Of a stretch of DNA of 64,000 bases, positions 31,873 to 43,180 are shown in pieces; within the stretch, counting starts at the first letter, position 1, and every line of letters starts with the position of its first letter. The notes below the pieces were generated by a model that did not search any database, was not told the origin of the DNA, and was given only the letters and a program-made list of their open reading frames with translations. Origin of the DNA: Parastagonospora avenae f. sp. tritici 18332-5 (lineage: Eukaryota > Ascomycota > Dothideomycetes > Pleosporales > Phaeosphaeriaceae); assembly GCA_022559985.1 (NCBI GenBank), contig JAFJTR010000066.1:62001-126000 (forward strand), given 5' to 3'. A program made the position numbers and the translations under genes.

Positions 31873-34800
31873 TCACTTATCATTGCCTCCGGGGCCGCCA
31901 CCGAACCTTGGATCCCCTACCGGTCCGCCCTGCGCTACCTGGCCGGGAGAGTTCGTTCCACCCATTGTATCGCTCTGTGGTCCAGTTGGCATAGCAGGAT
32001 AGCTGTATTGTGGTACTTGTAGATTCTGTCCCTGTGGCTGCTGCATTTGATGGGGTTGCCCGGGTTGAGCGTGTGACATGCCCATGTTTTGCGCCCCCAT
32101 GTTTTGCGCCCCCATGTTTTGCGCCCCCATGTTTTGCGCCCCCATGTTTTGCGCCCCCATGTTTTGCGCCCCCATGTTTTGTGCTCTCATGTTTTGCGCC
32201 CCCATGTTCTGCTGTACTTGCGGATTGAATCCCATCTGAGGTATTTGTTGAACCGGATAGTAATTCGGATTCTGCTGGCCATGTTGACTATTTGCTTGTG
32301 GATATCCCTGAGGACCATCGTATCTGGCCATTCCAGGATTGTTAGCGTATCCATGACCAGGCGAATATTGCTGAGAATAGCTGGGTCTCATATTCGAACT
32401 GCCTCCAGTCGGGTAACTCTGGCCACCAAAAGATGTGAAGGGGTCACCTTGGGCAGATGATTGCGACTCGGACAATGGACCTACACGTCCTCCATGCCTC
32501 GATTCATCGCCTTTTCCCGAAAATCTGTTTGGTATAGTCTCGAAAGCCGTGCCTTGTCTCGCTCGGTAGTTGTAGTCGTAAGCTCTTTGGTCTCCTTCAG
32601 TGCCTCGAATGTTTCCAAAATACCAACCAAAATCAACGTATGCCTTTTGCACTGTTTCGAAGTACTTCAGCTGTAATTTCACGGTTACGTCTTTCTGCAC
32701 CTTCGTGTCGATGTTTCTTTCATGTGCGTCAAATTCTGCCAAGGCGAGAGCGGTTTGGCAAAGGTTTCTAATTTGTCGCCCATTCCATCGATTTTTTTGA
32801 TGGACTTGAAAGTGCTGGGCTGCGAAGCTGTCCACTGAAGAAGCATCAAACTCAATTTTTCTTGCTTGACGATCGAAACGCCTCCGGATGAGGTCCAGGT
32901 TCAGTTCAAATACTCTTCTCGTCTTTGTTTCGTCTAGTTCTGGATAGTATAGACTCATGTGGATTCGGGAGGCGAACGCTTCGTCGAAGTCACCGACTCG
33001 GTTTGTCGTTAGAAACAAGATGCCCGCATAGTACTCCAATACACGTAGAAATACTACGGCCCATCAGGTCAGCATGGTTACATAAGCTCACATGGCTTTA
33101 AATGACTCACCCGCTACCAGGCCGTTGCGCTCAAAGTCTTTCCGTTCCCTTGCCGACAAGAAGACATCCGCTTCGTCAAGAAGCAGGATACATCCCCATC
33201 GGCTTGCCAGCGAAAAGTTCTTCTCTAATTCTCCTTCAACGTCCCGTGCGGTATTTCCGAGGTCACCACACGTGATCTGGAACAGCGGCTTTTGGAACTT
33301 CTCTGCCACCCCCTCGGCTGTTGTCGTTTTCCCTACACCTGGCGCTCCATGTAACAATAGAATCAAACCTTTGCCTTTCCCCTTAACCAGGTCTGTTTGT
33401 TCGTTGGAACTGGACTGCCTGTCGCGAAAATGTTGAGTGACAAGCGACTCAACCATGTCACGATGACCATGGGGCAGCGCCAGTTGATCGAAAGCGGAGA
33501 GCGCGAAATCTCGGGCGTCCGTATTTTGGTACCTTAGAAAGGTTAGATCGAGCTGCGCCCACTTTCGACTCCTCAGCACAAATGCGAATACTCGATAAGT
33601 CATCACTAGATATTCCTCATCCGTGGGCTCATCTTCCGAGCCTGCCTGGGCATCTTTCAGTGGCCGAGGAGACAGTAGCAGAGATGGTACTTTGAGTGTT
33701 TGATCAGGTACTAAGCTCTTGACGAAATCCTCTGTGAGCGCTGAGTCGATGTGATCGCCACTATGGACAGCTTGTCCCACACAGCAAGCAGCATTGCACG
33801 GATTAGCAGGGGGTGCGATAGAAGCAGTCCTGAGACCATCGATCTTGGGTGCCCAGTCCCTTCGCACTTCGCTCGCCAATGCTTCACTAAAATCGACGAC
33901 GACCTGACTATCAATCTCATCTCGTTTGTCCAAAGACACTCCGCTATAATACCTGCGCAAAGATTCAGCGAACATGTCTCTCAGAGACAACCTAAGATAT
34001 GCTTACATGGGTCGAAAGGTCGCTACATCAAGGAGCATCTTGCCTCGATTGATGAGCTTCTCCCGGATGGCGAGATCTCGGGAAAATTTCAGAGGATACA
34101 CGGGTAGAGATTTGATATCCTTTAGTGCACCGTATTGTTGGATCACGAATGTGCATGACACTGGACCAAACTGTTTTCCATCGAAGTCAATATAAGCACA
34201 GTGAACCTTCACGGGTGTGTCCTCATCCGGCTCATCATCGCCGTCCCCTTGTGGGCCAAGTTTTCTATGACTCCATCGAAGCCAAGGCTCCACAGATTTG
34301 TGACGAGGAGTTTCCACTTGGACGACACGATAAGCTTGCCTCTCTTTTTGATCAATGACTACATGACCTGGCTTGAACATATGCCATAGATCGTGAAACA
34401 ATATCTTTTCACAGTCATTGCTGCCGATGTAGTCGAGCTTGGGCTTTATCTCATCGTCCATGAATCTAATCAAACAACGTAGATGCAGGAGACTCGTGGC
34501 TGGACTGGCCGGTAATTTCTCTTCTTTGACTGTGCTCTCAGATGTAGCGCTCTTATCTACTTCGTGGCTATCAATATCATGGGTAACAGTGGCGCCTGGC
34601 AGTATCGAGTCCTCTTTAGCCGGCGGGGCTTTGGAATTGTCCGGGTCGTGTGCTTCGGAACTAGCAGCCTGATTAAAATTTCTCGAGTTGTCGTCAGTCT
34701 GTCTGAGTTCATCAGAATGGTTCTCCAAAACTTCTAGATGCTTCCTCAGCTCCTTCTCGGAGTAGATAAGTTCCTTGAACGGGCGCAGAAACACTACAGT

Positions 34801-35670
34801 TCCATCATCTACCCTTGGAACCCACCATTGACGAATTTTCATCTTGACTTTAAGGATCTGGAGGAGTGGTTGAGAATGCAGCTTGATGCGCTCAGGAAGG
34901 GCTGTTTGCCCCGGAATCTCGTCCGCTGCGTTGAGCTGCTCCGCTTTTCGAACTCCTACAATTGCCTTTATGGCACTATCGGGCTTCGCAGCAGCACCTT
35001 CGAGCTGAGAAATGATTTGTGGCTCAGGCTCACCAATGACTGCTGTGATCGGGTACATTGCGGAATGTTCATATGGGCCCCTTGATGCGATGAAGTGTGT
35101 CCAGTTCAGCCACCGCACTTCTGCAAGATCGTCTCTCAAGTATGCCTCCAAGCACAAAACCTCCAAAGGCTCAAGTCGAAATTTTTCGAAAGGGGCACCA
35201 TTCAAGTTCAATTCCCGTTTCTCTGCTTCGTGTGCTCGGCGAGCTGCTGTAGCCCTTTCGGACTCTACGCGAGCTTTACCAATGAACCACAAGACGTTAT
35301 TAAGATGATGGCGTGCTGAAGCCGAGTGTTGGTCGAAATTATCGTAATATTCCACCTGTTCATCATCATCGCCCAGTTCACCTTCGAGGGGCACGCCCAT
35401 GCTTTTTGGATCAAACAAGTCTGCTAGGCGCTTGATTCTAGTTTCAACGTTCACCACCCTTTCTCGAAGCTCTTCTGAGGGCCGTAGTTTGGCGACTGAT
35501 GCACCTTCCTTCGGATTGGTATGCTCCAGGGGTAGGTTTAGCGCTGGTGGAGATGTGTCATTTGCAACGCTTGTGTCGCCATCGCCCTGAACCGCGTTAT
35601 CGACTTTGGCCATGTCATTGAAGTGAAATTCTGGCGCAGAAGGCGGCTGTAATACCAAAGAGGGCTCCAT
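31873..35670 (-). CDS. Large AAA+ ATPase with N-terminal DUF7025-like region and Gln/Asn/Met-rich repeat tail
   Basis: Three exons read leftward: 35670-34007, 33952-33111 and 33053-31873; 1228 residues. The N-terminal half (LRCLIRFMDDEIKPKLDYIG, LFHDLWHMFKPGHVV, YRVVQVETPRHK) matches the region found before the ATPase in a large fungal AAA family. The AAA core has Walker A LLLHGAPGVGKTTTAEGVAE, Walker B GCILLLDEADVFL, LEYYAGILFLTTNRVGDFD and FASRIHMSLYYPELD. QIRNLCQTALALA is a lid helix. The tail after ~residue 950 is Gly/Gln/Asn/Pro-rich and carries an (NMGAQ)n repeat encoded by a 15-bp minisatellite. The cellular role is unknown. A general unfoldase or remodelling function is inferred from the fold only. 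Confidence 0.88.
32083..32202 (-). repeat. 15-bp coding minisatellite, 8 units
   Basis: Eight head-to-tail copies of CATGTTTTGCGCCCC (plus-strand form), followed by a partial ninth at 32203. All are identical except unit 7 (32173-32187), which differs by three C-to-T changes. Read on the minus strand the array encodes the pentapeptide NMGAQ, with one NMRAQ variant. A unit length of 15 bp keeps the frame through any change in copy number. Confidence 0.95.
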
Positions 35671-36425
35671 GTGTCGCGCGAAGATGTCGATTTTTCGCCT
35701 GGCAGCGCTTAGATGGCGGACTGTTGATGGTGCTCAAGAGCTAAGGGTGCACTGCAGCGGTCGAAGTATATGCAATAGTAGAAACCGTGCAGCAGAAGAA
35801 CTCTTAACTAATTCAGTTCTGCTTACACATTTTGGAGCTGATACCAAAGGCATGTACGCGCGGATCGTACACCCATAAATTGTGTCAAACATGCCTCACT
35901 ATTGGAGAATGCTTATCTTTGCGATACACCAAGCTGTGCCCATCTTACGGTGCATCAACACTTCCCATGATATGCCGGATGGGAATTGGGATCCAAATAT
36001 GCAGTCGACCATTGGCTTGTGACTGCCAAAATAGCCCCGCTTGCTGCACAACCCTGGCAGAAATGCCGCCTTTCAGCACACTATTACAAGAACGGCCACA
36101 CAGCTTCGTATCGTGTTCAGAGATGCCTATCCAGACAAATGAGAGGCTACCGGAGATCGCGAGCGGCAGTGTGGTGGGGGCGCATTACTTCACCGGTCGA
36201 TGTAAGTAGACATCCATGGATGTCTGCATCGCCGATCTCATGAATACCCGACAATCCCATCCCCAAAGCCTCATCATCCACGGATGAAAGAAACAGTGGA
36301 GCTTTTTGAGTGAACAGAATTATCCAACGCTCTTCGAGCCCTCAACGACATCCTTCCGCGTCATCATTTGTCGAATGGCTTACAACCTGTACTCGATTAA
36401 ACTTGACTGAACGCTTGCTTCTCTG
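35671..36425. other. Divergent intergenic region with an 18-bp palindrome
   Basis: A 755 bp region between the AAA ATPase and the STAND-like gene. It contains the perfect palindrome AGACATCCATGGATGTCT at 36208-36225, about 200 bp before the start at 36426. No coding frame is supported. Confidence 0.55.
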
Positions 36426-38612
36426 ATGTCAGCCCAAGCTTCAACCAACAGCGTACCTCCGCCCATCCAGCTTTGGTCACCTGCCGTGGACTTTGTTGAG
36501 AATCGAATGTGGCAATACCATCCTGCTTACGATGCTCAAAATATCAGGTATGATCCAACCCAAGCTCAGTTTGTCGCACTGGAGGCCAGTCTCTCAGCCT
36601 CGTCGTCAAATCTTCTTGCGGCCCATGTATCAGCCTCGCCTCAGCCGCGACCGGCACCGGGACGCTCCCTTTGGACTGATCTATGGACTGTTGTATTTCC
36701 AGAGGCGATGTCCGAACTGAGCAAGACTCCGGCGCCTAAGCAAAAAGATATGCAGATATGGGGTATACGAACATGCTCAGATTGGCCGAGAGTACAGAGC
36801 AAACTCGACATGGCGCGAGGAGCTTACGATCATTCATTTGGTCAAAAGCATGTCGGCAAGTTTAGGCGAAAGATGCGCGATGTCATGGACAAGGGCAGTA
36901 TACCCCTCCAGCAGATTGTGAAAGGCGTGCCCTCGGTTGATGTAGCATCTCCAATCGTTAGCGTTGGAAACGTTCTACTAGATGTAGGTATACGACCTCC
37001 ACTGCCTTATCGCGGAAAGAGACTGATACAAACTAGGCATATCGACAAGCAGTTGAGGTACGTGAAGCCGTCACTACAGGCTTTGACGATCTCCCGAAAT
37101 CCTTCGCTAGGGTGGACTTCTATCTGAGCAACTATCCGGAAGATGAGAACATCCAGCGGTCATCTGTTTCTTTTTTACTTTCTGTACTCAGGACAATCGA
37201 GGAAGCAATAACATTCTATACAAGCAAACAAGGTGAGTAGTCCACAGCAGCTAGATTGGATGCACCGTTGAACGCCCACTATCATGCCTCACAGGAATGG
37301 TTCTGATTATCTCACAGTCAAACGTGCTGGGGCTGCATTGTTCACAGGAGAACAGTATCAAAAGAACCTTACTCGGGCTTTGGAGGAGATGAAGTTGTCT
37401 GCTGAGGCGTTCATGAGTCAAGCAACAATGTCGTTGCACCATCGAGTCACTTTAGGTACGTGTCACTAGCCGAGCACATTCCCACCGACGCCAATCATCA
37501 ATACATGTCAGTATCATTTCCATCTTTCGATCAATTAATTTCCTCAAGGCAACGAACAGAATCAAATGTCTCACGCAGCCAATAGGCAAGATAATTGGTT
37601 GAGTCATCAAGCACTTGGGGCGCTGGTACAAGTTGGTAGGAGTGGGCAAGCCTGGCAGGAATTCATGTTTAATACGATAATGCGTTTACTGGCGGAGAGA
37701 GAATGTAGGTACCCAGATGTCATATAATTATCACGACTCCAGACTAACATTTCCAACGACAACTGGCCGCCGCGATCACCGCTTCCATCCAGATCAGGAA
37801 CACCGATGCCTATCGAACTACAGTCCTGGACACCGCGCGACCTCTGGTTACGAGTCGGAATACCCAATATTGATGAGGCCGATTTACAAAAGGTGCTCAA
37901 TCGGGCTGCAGACATCGACTTCTCTGATCGCGGCCGTGCACAGCAGATGATATCCACTCAGCATTTCCGCCACTGGATGTTGACTCACAACTCCGCCAAA
38001 CTACTTGTACACGGAGACTTTGAAAACATAAGTAGGACATCGCCATTCTCGATCCTAGCCGCAACAGTTACCCAAGGCTTCAGATCATCTCCCGGAATCA
38101 TAAATTTGGTCTTCTTTTGTGGCCAACACCTGCTGGATGAAGAGCATCACGGTGGCAAAGCCATGATTCGCAGCCTGGTCGCTCAACTTCTACGACAATA
38201 CCCCTTCCCTGCGATCGCTCCACCATCAGGTATAACAATGGAAGATATCCACAGCGCAAATATCAAGCAGCTGTGCACGCTTTTCACATTCCTCATCCAA
38301 CAGCTGTCTCCGCAAACAACTATCTTCTGCCTTATCGACAGCATCAACGAGTACGAACGAGAAGAGTACATACACGGTATGGATGATGTAATCTATGCAA
38401 TGCTGGGCCTGGTAGGTGGAAACAGCAGAGCGAGCTTCAAGCTGTTGTTGCTCAGTCCGAGACCCACGGTGGAAGTTCGGAAAGCGTTTGATGGAGAAGA
38501 CGGAACATTGTTGCACATGCAACAGCTACCGGTGATCGAGGACGTGGTGGGAGCGGCACAGCTTCAGGAGATGGTTGGAATGGGCTTTGAGGGTGCGGAC
38601 AGAGTGGGTTGA
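36426..38612 (+). CDS. Fungal STAND/NACHT-like protein lacking a canonical Walker A (hypothetical)
   Basis: Five exons fitted by frame: 36426-36983, 37037-37232, 37318-37455, 37549-37708 and 37793-38612; 623 residues. The last donor is the least certain. The N-terminal ~400 residues form an all-helical region (GNVLLDAYRQAVEVREAV, ISTQHFRHWMLTH and similar) like the one preceding NTPase domains in fungal NLR-like proteins. A second part has LLVHGDF where a P-loop strand would be expected, INLVFFCGQH, GGKAMIRSLVAQLLRQYPF and a Walker-B-like FCLIDSINEYE. No GxxGxGK[ST] is seen, so nucleotide binding is doubtful. The family is expanded in Pleosporales as far as I recall. Function unknown; a link to non-self recognition would be pure inference. 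Confidence 0.6.
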
Positions 38613-39306
38613 GGTAGCCTGTGTCACGAAGTTATTTTCCAAAGTATAGGTATCTGGCCATCTAGCATTTTTCTAAGAATCTCATTCTGAAAAGTAAGCA
38701 CGGTATGCTGACTTCGGTTTATGAAGGTCCACAGAAGAGTGTTTGCAGCCCTGTGAAACCGAATACTTTCGCTGTTTGCGCATCCCTACTAACGAACTTG
38801 TTCGTCACTACCAACCCGTACCCGTCATTGTACGACTGAACAAGCCTACACATGGTAAAAGGATGTGTAATGAGTGGCACAGGACAGGAAACAGGAGCTC
38901 ATTATGGGCATCTCGATCTAAGTGACTCACGTTACATCTGTTGAATCTCCGAGAAATATAGCCAAAGCGAACCCAAAGCGGACCATCGGCTGTAACCACC
39001 ACGTACCACTCGCGGGCATTTCAACCCTATAATGCCTCAAATGTAGACATTTCCGACGAACTGACACACAAGCTCATCCCAACATGGCCCGCAAAGTGAA
39101 AAGCCCCAAAGGCGTCGGGAGATTACGCAGGAGAGAGAAATTCAACGCCGTCACGGCAACCAAGCTCCAGCACCGCAACATAACACCAGCATATTTCGCG
39201 TCCATCAACTCCCGCAGCGACATACTCCTGCCCCGCTGAATCACATCATGCCCGTGAGTAACTCCCGCATACCAGTACCTTGCGTTACACAGCACACCAA
39301 GTTAAC
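38613..39306. other. Intergenic between STAND-like and single-pass membrane protein genes
   Basis: A 694 bp gap. It contains a 51-codon ATG frame at 39084-39239 with a Lys/Arg-rich start but no other support. No other element was recognised. Confidence 0.4.
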
Positions 39307-39894
39307 ATGGCATACCAGTGGACCACATCCAAGACCGCCGGCCTCGTCATAGGCATACTCTTGCTTACCGCCTTGCTCACCGTGGCCATCCTGATCCACC
39401 GCTACCGCGCGCGCACCACCAATACCAAGCGCGACATCGAGAGCGCAGCTACTTCGCCAGAGCCCGAGGCCGAGCCGGAACGTACGTATGCCCTCCCAGG
39501 TCCCATCCACGAGCCCGGCACCATTCGGCGCACAACAGGCCAGCCGCAAACCTTCTACGACTGGGTGCGGTCGAGCAATGCGCAGGCGGAACAGGAGCGT
39601 TTGCCGTCGTTGAAGAATGGACCTGGGTACAGTGCAGCGTCGTCCACGTACTCTCAGCACACGAGCTCAAGAGCAAATACAATGGTGCGGCCAACGACGA
39701 GGGATTCCGTCGGCGTTTCGAGCTTGAGGAAGGCGGTGTTGGGGGCTGGAGAAGTCAAGGGAGCGAAGGGCACGGAGGCAGAGAAGAAAGAGGCCGTGCT
39801 GAAGAAGGGAGAGATCAAGGATGCAGAGCAGAAGGCGAAGACTGACGCCAAGACGACGACAAAGACTAGGGGATACTCTGGTGCTTGGCCTTGA
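39307..39894 (+). CDS. Small single-pass membrane protein of unknown function
   Basis: Starting at ATG 39307 (MAYQWTTSKTAG) the frame gives 195 residues without introns. One strong membrane helix (LVIGILLLTALLTVAILIHRY, residues ~13-33) is followed by a basic stop-transfer segment. A long hydrophilic, probably cytosolic tail ends in a Lys/Ala/Glu-rich stretch (EKKEAVLKKGEIKDAEQKAK). A start nine codons upstream (39280) would be preceded by no better context. The layout resembles a signal-anchored adaptor; no family was recognised. Confidence 0.6.
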   Translation: MAYQWTTSKTAGLVIGILLLTALLTVAILIHRYRARTTNTKRDIESAATSPEPEAEPERTYALPGPIHEPGTIRRTTGQPQTFYDWVRSSNAQAEQERLPSLKNGPGYSAASSTYSQHTSSRANTMVRPTTRDSVGVSSLRKAVLGAGEVKGAKGTEAEKKEAVLKKGEIKDAEQKAKTDAKTTTKTRGYSGAWP

Positions 39895-40559
39895 ACCGTG
39901 AGAAATCATGGTACACTTCAGGGCAGACCGAGAATTGGATGCTGAACCTTGGCAAGTCTTGATACGATTATTGGATGCGGTCGTTTGATAGGACACAGAA
40001 TGACGCCTGCCTTTCTTCGAGCCGACGCGGCGGCCAAATCATTCATAGACCCAGTTTCTACGTGTCGACTTACTGCTTGCCTACATTGGATAGCATCGAC
40101 TACAAAATCATAGCAAAATTTCACACTTCAGATCGTCAGCAATGGGCACTTCAAATATGGTACAAGAGTTGCAAGTGGTGCATGCTGCATGTGCATGATG
40201 TGAGCGTATAGCCACCCACTTTGCAGGCGCAACATGGATTGGCTTGTACGAGTCGAGTTGAGCCTGGAGGAGAGGATATGCTCCTGGAAGTTAGTAGTGA
40301 CAGCCATGACTATCATTCCATATCGCAGAGCATCACCATGATCACACAACAGGAGGGGAAATGGCAATCAAGCATCATCTTCGCGCCTTGCGGCACTCAG
40401 AATCAGCGACACCTGGTGGGGGAGGAACCTGTTCATTGACTCCTAGTCATCGTGCCGCCGTATATAGCCGTAAAACCATGCCATAGTCGCGGCAGAAACC
40501 CTTTCCCAGACACCATAGTTTGAATGAATCGAGAAGGGAACAGAGACCGAGTTGCGCGT
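39895..40559. other. Convergent 3' region before eS17
   Basis: A 665 bp region between tail-to-tail genes. Only short frames. No repeats or RNA genes were recognised. Confidence 0.45.
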
Positions 40560-41105
40560 TTAAGTGCGGGCAGGGCGGTCGTTGAAGCGGCGAGGACGCT
40601 CGACAACTTGTTGCTGGGACACGGCAATGACGTTTGTGGGGATGGAGTCAAACTGTGGTACGTTAGCGGCTATTGAAATATTGGAAGAGCAATGAACGTA
40701 CGCCGAGGCTCTTGAGGAGGTCCTTGGTCTCCTGGTCGACATCGAGAGCACCAGACTCGCTGTTCTGGGTGAAGTCGAGAGCAGAGATCTCGGGCACGTA
40801 TTGATCCTTGCGCTCACGCTCCTCTTCCTGGAGCTTGAAGGAAATACCGCGGACGGGACCACGTTGGATACGCTTCATCAAATGTGTTGTGTATCCGGCA
40901 ATCTTGTTCCTGAGACGCTTAGAGGCAATGATGGCGATCTATTCCTTTGCGTCAGTGCCATGTCCTGCTACAATCCGCATCTACGCGTCCTTACCTCATC
41001 GCAAATCCTCTTGTTGGTCTCGAAGTCCAGCGACAACTTGGGGTAGTATCGCTCAATGATGACCTTGGCGGACTTCTTGACGGTCTTTGTTCGAACGCGA
41101 CCCAT
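40560..41105 (-). CDS. RPS17: 40S ribosomal protein eS17
   Basis: Three exons read leftward: 41105-40995, 40938-40702 and 40652-40560; 146 residues, the normal eS17 size for fungi. The start MGRVRTKTVKKSAKVIIERY and the central ICDEIAIIASKRLRNKIAGY and GPVRGISFKLQEEERERKDQ are diagnostic. The C-terminal exon supplies FDSIPTNVIAVSQQQVVERP, which is longer than in yeast but common in filamentous fungi. The protein sits in the small subunit beak/head region of the cytosolic ribosome. The introns at codons 37 and 116 are short. Confidence 0.97.
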
Positions 41106-41564
41106 TTTGGCGACTGTGTGTGTAGATGTCGGGTTGGTGGGAAGGTGGCTGTCGGGGTGGTTAATCGGTCGTCGCTGGTGAAATCGCAGAAGTGGTGGGA
41201 GCCGAATTTCGAGTGCCAACTCGCTTAGGCGGTGGGGCGCTAGTACGCGGCGAGACTAGCGCGATGGAGTAGCACAATTGATATCACGGAACATGAGACG
41301 AGTCACGAACTTCAGAACATCTAGCACCCACAATCATAAAAAAATGTTTCGAGAATTAAACCTGGTATCTTTCGCCCGCTAATCGACAGTCATGTATGTA
41401 TGGTACAAAAGGAAATATGTCACAAGGGAATGTATCGCAAGGGCTCGCCCCTATAAAGCTGCCCAAAGTTATAGCACACATGTGCTCCCCATCAACCGTT
41501 GCACTTGTCGCAGATTGAAAAGGTTTACGAGACCGCGTCTCGAATCGAGAAGACTCGATCTACG
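41106..41564. other. eS17 promoter and CAX 3' flank
   Basis: A 459 bp region between two minus-strand genes. An inverted repeat, GCGCTAGT (41237-41244) and ACTAGCGC (41255-41262) around a 10-base spacer, lies 132-157 bp upstream of the eS17 ATG and may be a regulatory site. Confidence 0.5.
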
Positions 41565-43180
41565 CTAGTGACCTCCAGCGCCGTGGCCAGCAGGGTTGGG
41601 AAAGAAGAATGCGCACATGGCAATGATGATGTATGTCATCACGCAAAGGACACCCTCGAGGTAGTTGGACTTGCCATCGCGCAAGAAGGATCCGACGACC
41701 AGCACGGCGAGAATGAGAGCAACAGAGTCGAAGACGGAGAAGGCGTAGGACATGTTGACGCCGATGCCCCAGCCAACCAGGACAGTGAGTGGGGCGTTGA
41801 GAAGCGCAGTCTGGATGGAAGCGCCCATGACGTGGGCCAGAGCCATGTTGATTTGGTTGTCGTAGGCCTCGTCGATAGCCAGGAGATGTTCTGTCGTTTA
41901 CTATTAGTCGAAATAGAGAGCCTGACGTATTGCGAGACATACCAGCAATCTTCTCCACAAGAGGAATGAGAATGAGACCGACGAAGGCGTCTTTGACACC
42001 GCGCTCGACAATATACGGGATTTGCTGAACCAAAGAAACGGCAATCAAGGCGACACAGGCCAACGCAATGGCGAGGGCCACAATGACTTCAGTCAAGGTG
42101 AGCTTGGGCTTGGCTAGTTCTTCATGGCGGTCGTTATCCTTGTGCTCGTCGGCCTCGTAAATCTCGTGGAGCAAGCCGTCGTGCGAGATGGTCTGGTAAC
42201 CAAGGTAGATGAGGTATCCAACCAGCGAGATGATGGCCACGCCGCGCGAAATCAAGACAGCGTTGTGCTGAATCATACCAGGTTCGATTTCAAAGTCGGC
42301 GTTATTGATGAGAGATTTGTAAAAGACGGCGGGAAGCACCAAGCCCACTGTGGCTGATTAGCAAGTATATTAGAGCGCAGATTCTTGGTTGAAGACTTAC
42401 TGGACGCGACAAGCAGCAGACCATTACCAGACTCAGAGACAGCCTCATGGAACTCTTGGACTTTGTTTTTCAAACCACCTGAACATATTAGCTGTAGTCA
42501 CATGATTATCGAAGGTCATTCTTACCAGCGATGAAGCAGCAACCCAAGCACAGCAAGATATTGGCCAATATGGAACCGAGGATTGCAGCTTGGATGACCA
42601 GGACATTCGAGTCACCAACCGAAGTCTTGAGCAGGACCATGAACAGGATAATCTCGACAACGGAACCGAAAGTCGTCTCCAGAACAACGGCTATGGACTT
42701 TTGAGGGATCTTGCGGGACAGCTCCTGGCCAGCGAAACCCAGCAGGTTGGCTGCGGGCAGCATGGCAATGTAGTTGGTGATGAAGATGGCAAGATGCCAT
42801 TCGGGCTTTGCAAAGTGCTACACTCGTTAGCTAGGTCTTCCTCTTACTTCCCGAGCTGGACGTACAAGAGCGATGGCCACTGGCACAATAGGCCACAGCA
42901 TGTTGGTGACCATGGACAGTGTGCTGGTACTCCGTCCGCTAATGACGAGGAACTTGATGGGGTTGAAGCCTCGCCTGCCACTCTCTCCATCCGGATGCAG
43001 ACCCTTAGTCACTACATGCCCATTGTGGTTGTATTGCGGGAGAGACGCCCGGCGGTCGCGCTTGGATGCCTTTTCGGTTGTGTACTCGCGCGAGGAGCTG
43101 GTGTGGTCTCTTGACGAACGGCCGTTGTAGTCGCGAGAGGCCCTGGGGTGGTCCCGCGATGATCGTGAGTGGTGGGCCAT
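41565..43180 (-). CDS. VCX1-like: Vacuolar Ca2+/H+ antiporter, CAX family (Vcx1-like)
   Basis: Five exons read leftward: 43180-42866, 42817-42526, 42478-42401, 42353-41943 and 41890-41565; 473 residues, frames consistent. A charged Arg/Ser-rich cytosolic N-terminus (~85 residues) precedes about eleven membrane spans. The two alpha repeats of the CaCA fold are visible: ETTFGSVVEIILF in the first half and AHVMGASIQTALLNAP in the second. They are separated by an acidic cytosolic loop (YEADEHKDNDRHEELAK). The family exchanges vacuolar protons for cytosolic Ca2+. The first alpha motif differs from the common GNAVELI form. The N-terminus may be the autoinhibitory type known from plant CAX; that is inference. 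Confidence 0.92.

Noticed and set aside
32083..32202. Regular 15-bp repeats considered as a CRISPR-like array
   Set aside because: The units are contiguous with no spacers, lie inside a coding exon in frame, and the genome is eukaryotic.
39084..39239. 51-codon ATG frame before the single-pass membrane protein
   Set aside because: No family resemblance and no splice junction linking it to the next gene; an antisense frame of similar quality overlaps it.
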